Shown here piece by piece: positions 15,851 to 21,337 of a stretch of DNA of 21,337 bases. The notes beneath the pieces are model-generated. The model did no database searches. It was not told the origin of the DNA and saw only the letters and a list, made by a program, of their open reading frames with translations. Origin of the DNA: JBBSTY01 sp038235385 (lineage in GTDB: Bacteria; Actinomycetota; Acidimicrobiia; Acidimicrobiales; Acidimicrobilacustridaceae); assembly GCA_038235385.1 (NCBI GenBank), contig JBBSTY010000067.1:1-21337 (forward strand). The letters run 5' to 3'. Position 1 is the first letter of the stretch. The number at the start of each line of letters is the position of its first letter. Both the position numbers and the translations under genes were made by a program.

Positions 15851-17196
15851 GCGACGCCGTCGATCTGGAGGCGATCGCCGAGAAGATCGTCGCCCGCGCC
15901 CAGTCGGGGGAGGAGCTCGAGGTCTTCGTCGCGCGGGGCACCAACACCAGCGTCAAAGCCTACCGGGGCGAGGTCGAGTCGCTCACGTCGGCCACCTCGG
16001 CCGGCATCGGCATCCGCATCATCCGCGACCATCGCCAGGGCTTCGCCCATGCCGGTTCGCTCGATGCCGACGTGATCGACGACGTCCTCGCCGACGCCCG
16101 CGACAACGCCTCGTTCGGCGAGCCGGACGAGTTCAACGCGCTGGCCACCCCCGATGGGATCGCCGCGGTCGGGCAGGACCTCTGGCGCGACTCGCTCGCC
16201 ACCTTCGACACCGACCGCAAGGTGGCGATGGCGCTCGAGCTCGAGCGTCTCGTCGTCGGTCGCGACCCGCGCGTCACCGGTGTGCGCACGGCGGCCTACG
16301 GCGATTCGAGCGCCGAGGCGGCGATCGCCTCCACCGCGGGGATCGTGCGCGGTTGGCGCGGCACCTACTGCAGCGCGTCGGTGCTGGCCCTCGCCGAGGC
16401 CGGAGGCGAGACGAAGACCGGCGGAGGCTCCGATGTCGGTCGCGAGCCGTCCGAGCTCGATCTCGACGAGGCGGCGTCCGACGCCGTCGACCGCGCCACC
16501 CGCATGTTCGGTGCCACCTCGGCTCCGTCGCAACGCCTCACCGTGGTCTTCGAGCCGCGCATGGCCGCCTCCATCATCGGCATCGCCGGCGGCACCCTCA
16601 CCGGCGAGCGGGTGCTCAAGGGCCGCTCACCGTTCGCCGACCGGGCCGACGAGAAGATCGCCTCGGACGCGCTGGTGCTGGTGGACGATCCCACCGACGC
16701 CCGGTCGATGGGCGCCGATGCCTACGACGGTGAGGGGTTGGCCTGTCGGCGCAACCTCCTCATCGACCACGGTGTGCTCGCCGGCTTCCTCCACAACAGC
16801 TACACCGGGCGCCGATCGGGTACCGCCTCCACCGGTTCCGCCGTCCGTGGCTCCCGCTCGACCCCCGGCGTCGGGTGCCAGGCGCTGTCGGTGCTCCCCG
16901 GGTTGCGCTCGTTCGACGAGATCGTCGCGTCCATCGATCACGGCTTCCTGATCCAGTCCATGACCGGACTCCACTCCGGGGTCAACGCGGTGAGCGGCGA
17001 CTTCTCCGTTGGTGCCGAGGGCCTCATGATCCGCCACGGCGCCATCGCCGAGCCGGTCCGCGAGATCACCGTCGCCTCCACCCTGCAACGCCTGCTGCTC
17101 GACATCACCGAGGTCGGCGCCGACCTCGAGTGGCTTCCCGGCGGCACCGGCAGCGCCACGCTCGTGATCGACGGGGTGTCGCTCGGCGGCAGCTGA
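15847..17196 (+). CDS. pmbA: TldE/PmbA family subunit, copy 2
   Basis: 449-aa second TldE/PmbA protein, clearly a paralog of the gene just before it. Over the segment from LKGRS to STGSAVRG, 52 of 79 residues are identical in a hand alignment. It also lacks HExxxH (EPRMAASIIGIAG at that place) and keeps LHSGVNAVSGDFSVGAEG and the C-terminal EPVREITVASTLQ. It starts at GTG 15847, overlapping the upstream stop by three bases, so the two copies should be made in linked amounts. Differences include extra cysteines (GLACRRN, GVGCQAL). A tandem duplication with divergence, each copy perhaps forming its own heterodimer with the one TldD, is the likeliest reading. Confidence 0.93.
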   Translation: MSDAVDLEAIAEKIVARAQSGEELEVFVARGTNTSVKAYRGEVESLTSATSAGIGIRIIRDHRQGFAHAGSLDADVIDDVLADARDNASFGEPDEFNALATPDGIAAVGQDLWRDSLATFDTDRKVAMALELERLVVGRDPRVTGVRTAAYGDSSAEAAIASTAGIVRGWRGTYCSASVLALAEAGGETKTGGGSDVGREPSELDLDEAASDAVDRATRMFGATSAPSQRLTVVFEPRMAASIIGIAGGTLTGERVLKGRSPFADRADEKIASDALVLVDDPTDARSMGADAYDGEGLACRRNLLIDHGVLAGFLHNSYTGRRSGTASTGSAVRGSRSTPGVGCQALSVLPGLRSFDEIVASIDHGFLIQSMTGLHSGVNAVSGDFSVGAEGLMIRHGAIAEPVREITVASTLQRLLLDITEVGADLEWLPGGTGSATLVIDGVSLGGS

Positions 17197-17263
17197 CCCA
17201 CGGTCGGCCCGCTCGCCGTGGGCATGGCGACGTGCGTGGCGTCGACGCCGCAGATCGGGCCAG

Positions 17264-17269
17264 TAGGGT
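17264..17269 (+). promoter_or_regulatory. Candidate -10 element of uppP
   Basis: TAGGGT fits TANNNT, with a partial -35 (TCGACG at 17242-17247) 16 nt upstream. Transcription would start near 17276, giving a leader of about 58 nt. This supports uppP being separate from the tldD-pmbA operon. Confidence 0.4.
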
Positions 17270-17333
17270 TGCGCCGCCCTCACCTCGGCACGCCGCGAGG
17301 GTTGCGATCCGCCGATGCCGCAGGAGCCCGCCC

Positions 17334-18386
17334 ATGTCCGATCTGTCGAACCGCCTGTCCGCAACCGGCCGGCGGGCTCGCATCGGGGCCTGCCTCGTGC
17401 TGCTGGCGATCGTGGTGGGCGCGATCGGGGCGACCGCGGCCGCTGCGTCGACGCCCGGTGGTGCCGATCAGGCGGCGACGGCGTCGGCCCGCTTCGAGGC
17501 CACGTCGACCGATGCCACCGATCCGGGCGGGTACGGCGACAAGCTCACCCCCCTGAACGCGGTGATCCTCGGCGTGGTGGAGGGCGTCACCGAGTTCCTG
17601 CCCATCAGCTCGACCGGCCACCTCACCGTCGTCACCCGTCTCCTGGGCATCGGTACCGGCGCCGACGGTGCGGAGAAGGAGGCGGCCGATGCCTACGCCA
17701 TCGTGATCCAGGCCGGGGCCATCCTGGCGGTCGTCGTCCTGTACTGGCGTCGTCTGCTGAGCATGCTGAACGGGTTGATCGGTCGGGACCCCGACGGTCG
17801 CCGTGTGCTGGTCAACCTCGTGGTCGCCTTCGTGCCGGCCGTCGTCGTGGCGCTGGTTTTCGAGGGGCCGATCAAGGAGCACCTCTTCGGTCCGGTGCCG
17901 ATCGTGGCGGCGTGGACGGTCGGCGGCGTCGCGCTCCTGTGGCTCTCGTCGAGCTCGTGGTGGGAGCGCGAGCGCGAGGGCGGCCCGCTCGAGGCCATGG
18001 GTTGGCGTCAGGCGCTGATCATCGGCGCCGCCCAGTGCCTCGCCCTGTGGCCCGGGACCAGCCGGAGCCTCGTGGTGCTGGTCGCCGCCATCATCGTCGG
18101 GATGAGCCTCGGCGCCGCCGTGGAGTTCAGCTTCTTGCTCGGACTCGTCACCCTGTCGGCCGCCACGCTCTACGACGGCGCCAAGAGCGGCGGCGTGATC
18201 ATCGAGCAGTTCGGGTTCTGGAACCCGGCTCTGGGGTTCGTCACCGCCTTCGTCGCCGCCGTGATCGCCGTCCGGTGGATGGTGGGGTACCTCCAGAACC
18301 ACAGCTTGGCGATCTTCGGGTGGTACCGCCTCGGCGTCGCCGCCCTGACCGCCGTGCTCATCTTCACGAGCGTCCTCGAGGTCTGA
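17334..18386 (+). CDS. uppP: Undecaprenyl-diphosphatase UppP/BacA with N-terminal extension
   Basis: Integral membrane phosphatase that converts undecaprenyl diphosphate to undecaprenyl phosphate, recycling the cell-wall carrier; overexpression of this family confers bacitracin resistance. Motif 1 EGVTEFLPISSTGH is at 83-96 with Glu83, Glu87 and His96, and motif 2 PGTSRS is at 240-245 with Arg244. At 350 aa it is ~70 residues longer than usual. The extra N-terminus has two arginines, a hydrophobic stretch (about 17-38) ending ATAAAAS, and a Gly/Ala/Thr linker, like a signal peptide or extra helix. ATG at 17334 is supported by GGAG about 7 nt upstream. Its own promoter candidate lies at 17264. 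The 3' end is 6 nt from the convergent CapA-family gene. Confidence 0.95.
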   Translation: MSDLSNRLSATGRRARIGACLVLLAIVVGAIGATAAAASTPGGADQAATASARFEATSTDATDPGGYGDKLTPLNAVILGVVEGVTEFLPISSTGHLTVVTRLLGIGTGADGAEKEAADAYAIVIQAGAILAVVVLYWRRLLSMLNGLIGRDPDGRRVLVNLVVAFVPAVVVALVFEGPIKEHLFGPVPIVAAWTVGGVALLWLSSSSWWEREREGGPLEAMGWRQALIIGAAQCLALWPGTSRSLVVLVAAIIVGMSLGAAVEFSFLLGLVTLSAATLYDGAKSGGVIIEQFGFWNPALGFVTAFVAAVIAVRWMVGYLQNHSLAIFGWYRLGVAALTAVLIFTSVLEV

Positions 18387-18392
18387 CCGGCC

Positions 18393-19652
18393 TCAGCCCG
18401 CCCCGTCGGGCGGGAGGGTGCTGCGAGGTGTCGCCGTCGTGGTGGTGCTCGGCGGCGGTGGCATCATGTCCGGCGTCACCTCACCGGTCGTGGCCACCGC
18501 GTCGTTGGTGCCGGCGCCGAGCAGGTTCACCGCGTCCACGGTGCGCAGGAACGAGTCGTTGTTGGTGTCGGGTCCGGCTTTGATGATCACGTAGCCCGGA
18601 CGGCTGACGAACGTCGGGGTGTAGCGCGCCGCCGTGGCGACGAAGCGGCCGCCGGCCTGCTCGGCGAAGTCGAAGGAGTAGATCCCCCCGTCCTGGGTGG
18701 ACGCCAGCAACCCGGCCGCTGGTGACTGGTTCGAGAGGAAGTTGCCCATGCCGTAGATCACGTACTTGTCGCCGATCTTCTGCATCGGCTGGATGACGTG
18801 GACGTGGTCGCCGAGGATCAGGTCGATGTCGGGCGACGCGAGGAGGCGGTTCGCCAGGTCGGTCTGGAAGAACGTTGGCTGGGCCTGGTACTCGGCCCCC
18901 CAGTGGAGGCTCACGACCACGATGTCGGCCCCCGCGGCTCGGACCGCGGCCGCGTCGGCGAGGACTTTGTCGGCATCGATGATGTTGACGATCCACGGCT
19001 TGCCGGCCGGCATCGGGATGCCGTTGGTGTCGGTGGCATAGGCGAGGTGGGCAACGGTGACGCCCTTGGCCTCGTAGCGCACCGCCCCGCCATCGGCGGC
19101 GTCGGCCTCGGTGCGGAAGCTGCCCGTGTGTCGGAGTCCGGCGGCATCGAGCACGTCGAGGGTGTTCACCACGCCGTCGCCGCCCTTGTCGAGCGTGTGG
19201 TTCGAGGCCGTGTCGCACCCGTCGAAGCCGGCGTCGGCCAGCGCCTGGGCGATCTCGGTGGGGGCGTTGAAGATCGGGTACCCGGCCACGTCGGTGTTGT
19301 CCGGCGAGATCGGCGTCTCCATGTGGCAGATCGCCACATCCGCCCCGCTGATCTCATCGGTGACCTCGGCGAACATGGGATCGAAGTCGTGCACCTGCCC
19401 GCCGCCGTTCGCCAGACCCGCAGCGTTCACCGGGGTGTGCATCAAGATGTCGCCCGAGCCGGCGATCGTGATCGTGCGGGGTGCGGCGGTGGTGGTCGCA
19501 CCGTCTGCCGGAGCCGGCGACCCGTCGACCAGGGTGCCGTTCTCGACCGGCGCGCCGTTGTCGGACCCGCACGACACCAGCAACAGGGTGAGGAACGCGG
19601 TCACGCACAGCGCGACGAGAGCGGTCGGAGCGGTCGGGCGGCGCGCGGACAT
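18393..19652 (-). CDS. CapA-family lipoprotein (metallophosphatase-like)
   Basis: 419-aa secreted lipoprotein with a hydrophobic signal peptide and lipobox LVSC (Cys28), then a Thr/Pro/Ala linker to about residue 58. The CapA/PgsA-type calcineurin-like domain follows: GDILMH (67-72), HMETPI, NHTLDKG (from Asn151), LHWGAEY (His250) and GDHVHVIQP (281-289), which carry the metal-binding residues. In Bacillus CapA serves poly-gamma-glutamate capsule formation, but many homologs sit in organisms without capB/capC and none is in this window, so a cell-surface hydrolase is the safer call. The C-terminus is a Pro/Thr tail. ATG at 19652 is 6 nt after a TAGGTT hexamer, a leaderless geometry. Convergent with uppP. 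Confidence 0.88.
   Translation of the reverse strand: MSARRPTAPTALVALCVTAFLTLLLVSCGSDNGAPVENGTLVDGSPAPADGATTTAAPRTITIAGSGDILMHTPVNAAGLANGGGQVHDFDPMFAEVTDEISGADVAICHMETPISPDNTDVAGYPIFNAPTEIAQALADAGFDGCDTASNHTLDKGGDGVVNTLDVLDAAGLRHTGSFRTEADAADGGAVRYEAKGVTVAHLAYATDTNGIPMPAGKPWIVNIIDADKVLADAAAVRAAGADIVVVSLHWGAEYQAQPTFFQTDLANRLLASPDIDLILGDHVHVIQPMQKIGDKYVIYGMGNFLSNQSPAAGLLASTQDGGIYSFDFAEQAGGRFVATAARYTPTFVSRPGYVIIKAGPDTNNDSFLRTVDAVNLLGAGTNDAVATTGEVTPDMMPPPPSTTTTATPRSTLPPDGAG
18397..18414. terminator. Hairpin at the uppP/CapA convergent junction
   Basis: CCCGCCC (18397-18403) and GGGCGGG (18408-18414) form a perfect 7-bp stem with a 4-nt loop, 11 nt past the uppP stop and inside the last codons of the convergent CapA-family gene. 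It lacks a T-tract on either strand. It could stop transcription from both sides. Confidence 0.35.
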
Positions 19653-19658
19653 CGTTCC

Positions 19659-19664
19659 AACCTA
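19659..19664 (-). promoter_or_regulatory. Candidate -10 giving a leaderless start of the CapA-family gene
   Basis: On the minus strand TAGGTT is followed by GGAACG and then ATG at 19652. This is the same 6-nt distance seen at 6224 and 12905. Confidence 0.45.
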
Positions 19665-19748
19665 CCGGGACCGATTCGACGTCACGTCTAGGTCCGACGA
19701 CCCACCCGATCCACCCCCGTCCACCGGGTGGCGCGCCCACCGGGGTGG

Positions 19749-20465
19749 TCAGGGCCCGCGCACGGCGAGCACCACGGTGGTGGCGACGAGCGCGGCGGCG
19801 ACGTGCGGCGCGTCGCGTGCGTCGACGGCGACGGTGACGCGCCGATCGTCGACGGCGACGACGACGGCCGAGTCCGTCAGGCGGTCGGCCGCGTGGCCGG
19901 GCCTCGAGACGTCGGTTGCGGGTGGGAGGGCGAACAGCTGCACGTCCTGACCGACCACGGTCGGGGGGAGCCGATCGTCGGCCGGAAGCGCGAAGGACGT
20001 CCAGCCCGGTGGGGTCGCGGCGGCCACGCCGAGCAGGCCGTCGGGGGCGAGCCGTGCACGAACCACGGGTTCGCCGGCGACGATCACCGACGTGACCTGA
20101 CGGCCCACGACCCGGTCGGGGTCGTCGATGGCGCCATCGGGGACGGCGACGTTCGGCACGGCGCGGACGCCGACCTGATCGGCCCCGACGATCGTGCCGG
20201 GTTCGAGCTCGACGCTGGCCACCACGACCGTGGCCGTGTCGGTCCCGCCGGGCGAGTCGGTGGCGCCCGAGGCGCGCAACGACGCGATGGCCAGCAGCGA
20301 TGCCACGACGAGCAACCCCGGACCGACGGGCAGGCGGGCGACCCACCGCCGGAGCCGGCCGAGCGCCGGAGGGCGTCTTCGCGGCGGTCGTCGGGTTCGG
20401 GTGGGGTCGAGGTGTGGAACCCGATGTCGGGTGCGGCCCCGGGGTCGGTTCGGTGCGGTCGGCAC
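19749..20465 (-). CDS. SAF-domain (CpaB/RcpC-like) membrane protein
   Basis: 238-aa protein with a very Arg/Pro-rich N-terminal 45 residues, one membrane helix (about 46-65, LPVGPGLLVVASLLAIASL) and an extracytoplasmic SAF-like domain at ~79-140 (TVVVASVELEPGTIVGADQV, then VVGRQVTSVIVAGEPVVRARLA). This is the layout of CpaB/RcpC, a Flp/Tad pilus assembly protein, but no other tad/cpa gene is in the window, so the pilus role is unproven. GTG at 20465 is chosen because AAGGAG lies just upstream (five bases before the start codon). The frame extends to a GTG at 20546, but that part is low-complexity Arg/Pro and has no such site. Confidence 0.72.
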   Translation of the reverse strand: MPTAPNRPRGRTRHRVPHLDPTRTRRPPRRRPPALGRLRRWVARLPVGPGLLVVASLLAIASLRASGATDSPGGTDTATVVVASVELEPGTIVGADQVGVRAVPNVAVPDGAIDDPDRVVGRQVTSVIVAGEPVVRARLAPDGLLGVAAATPPGWTSFALPADDRLPPTVVGQDVQLFALPPATDVSRPGHAADRLTDSAVVVAVDDRRVTVAVDARDAPHVAAALVATTVVLAVRGP

Positions 20466-20586
20466 AGGTGCTCCTTCGTGGCGGTTCCGACGAGGGTCGG
20501 CCACCGGGAGGCGCCGACGGTCGCCGGAGGCGACGAGGATCACCACGCCCGGGTGTGAAGGGACGTGCCCGGACGTGCGGGCGATC

Positions 20587-21337
20587 CTACGGGTGGATCA
20601 CGACCTGGGGGAAGGGTGACGCGAGCGGGTCGCAGCCGCGGACGTGCATGGCGCAGGCGTCGCGCACGAGCGCGAGGATCGTCCGGGCCACGATGGCGCG
20701 GGCCTGGTCGGTGGTGAGGCGCTGCTGGATCCGCCGCATCCGCCACACGACCGGATCGGTCTCGATGTCGAGTGCGTCGAGGAGCGCGTGGGCGACCGCA
20801 TCGCCGACGCGGTCGAGCTCGGCGCGGAAGGCATCGGAGGTGCGACGCCGGACGACGGCGCGCGCCAGGTCGACGGCCTCGGTGGCTGCCGGGGTGGACT
20901 CGTAGCTCGTGAGCACGGTCCACCGCACGTGCATCTGCTCGTCGAGCAGCACGGCCAGCCCGTCGCAGTAGCGCTCCACCCGCTCCTCGAGGGTTCCCGC
21001 TCCGGCCGATGGGAGCAGCCCGAGCACGTGCTCGGTCTGGCGGGCGGCGACCGCGCTGATGAGCGAGTCCATGTCGCCGAACTGGTTGAAGAGGGTTCGT
21101 TGGGTCACCCCGGCGCGCTCGGCGATCTGGGCGCTCGAGGGGCGCCCCGTGCCACTGCGCAACAGCTCGAGCAGCGCATCGACCATGGCCTCGCGCGATC
21201 GCTCGCTGCGGGCGCGCCGGCCGTGGGTCTTGTCGGGCGGCCGGGCGCAGGACGCGCGCGCGTCGTGGGTGGTGTGCGCGTAGTCGGTGAACGCGAAACG
21301 TCGAGAGAGGGGTGTTCGCGCGCGAGCGGCCTGAGCA
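20587..21337 (-). CDS. TetR-family transcriptional regulator (5' end probably outside window)
   Basis: DNA-binding repressor-type protein. From ATG at 21186 there are 199 residues with the TetR HTH SSAQIAERAGVTQRTLFNQFG (about residues 17-37) followed by a helical ligand/dimer domain of unknown ligand. The same frame is open upstream to the right edge with no ATG, GTG or TTG. Just before the ATG it reads GRRARSERSREA, the usual basic lead into helix 1 of TetR proteins, and starting at 21186 would cut helix 1. The start is therefore probably beyond 21337; ATG 21186 is the fallback. The gene lies 121 nt upstream of the SAF-domain gene on the same strand. Its target may lie outside the window. 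Confidence 0.82.
   Translation of the reverse strand, partial: AQAARARTPLSRRFAFTDYAHTTHDARASCARPPDKTHGRRARSERSREAMVDALLELLRSGTGRPSSAQIAERAGVTQRTLFNQFGDMDSLISAVAARQTEHVLGLLPSAGAGTLEERVERYCDGLAVLLDEQMHVRWTVLTSYESTPAATEAVDLARAVVRRRTSDAFRAELDRVGDAVAHALLDALDIETDPVVWRMRRIQQRLTTDQARAIVARTILALVRDACAMHVRGCDPLASPFPQVVIHP

Noticed and set aside
13021..17196. Possible RiPP biosynthetic cluster around tldD/pmbA
   Set aside because: No precursor peptide-like small gene, cyclodehydratase, radical SAM enzyme or RiPP exporter is adjacent; TldD/PmbA alone are common housekeeping genes.
18393..19652. Poly-gamma-glutamate capsule locus
   Set aside because: Only the CapA-like gene is present; no capB or capC ligase/synthase genes are nearby.

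Overview
The window is a uniformly GC-rich, gene-dense chromosomal stretch. It has many GTG starts, a TTG start, overlapping stop/start codons and several start codons placed 6 nt after a TANNNT hexamer, as in leaderless transcripts. With the gene content (actinobacterial-type Fpg/Nei glycosylase, SCP2-like protein, FlK-like thioesterase, TldD with two TldE/PmbA proteins), this suggests a high-GC Actinomycetota, possibly an Acidimicrobiia-type lineage. That placement is inference. I saw no tRNA, rRNA, CRISPR array, insertion sequence, phage gene or attachment site. No stretch over 300 bases lacks a gene.

Layout, left to right. Positions 1-3685 hold two overlapping ABC exporter half-transporters (the first cut by the left edge) that look like a heterodimer with one degenerate ATP site. 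A malate dehydrogenase (3799-4791) follows, convergent with a minus-strand pair: an SCP2-like protein and an Fpg/Nei-family DNA glycosylase (6131-4870). Divergent from these, on the plus strand, are a small proline-repeat protein (6224-6721), a CrtC/AttH-like calycin protein (6762-7703) and a two-domain NfuA Fe-S carrier (7886-8584) with a strong inverted repeat in its leader.

On the minus strand, dxs (11123-9246) is followed by a small membrane-anchored protein (9230-8655). Upstream of dxs are an LPG-synthase-type integral membrane protein (12419-11259) and a FlK-like hotdog thioesterase (12905-12528). Divergent from the thioesterase is a plus-strand run of tldD (13021-14412), pmbA-1 (14504-15850) and pmbA-2 (15847-17196), then uppP (17334-18386). 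UppP is convergent, 6 nt apart, with a CapA-family lipoprotein (19652-18393). Beyond it on the minus strand are an SAF/CpaB-like membrane protein (20465-19749) and a TetR-family regulator running into the right edge.

Functionally this is mostly housekeeping: TCA cycle (mdh), isoprenoid supply (dxs) and isoprenoid-carrier recycling (uppP), Fe-S delivery (nfuA), base-excision repair (Fpg/Nei) and peptide processing (TldD/PmbA). DXP synthase makes the precursor of undecaprenyl phosphate and UppP regenerates that carrier, so the two share a theme but are not co-transcribed. The points most worth following are the tldD-pmbA-pmbA cluster, the asymmetric ABC pair, the inverted repeat before nfuA, the UppP N-terminal extension and the consistent leaderless start geometry. 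I did not find a convincing wholly new system.
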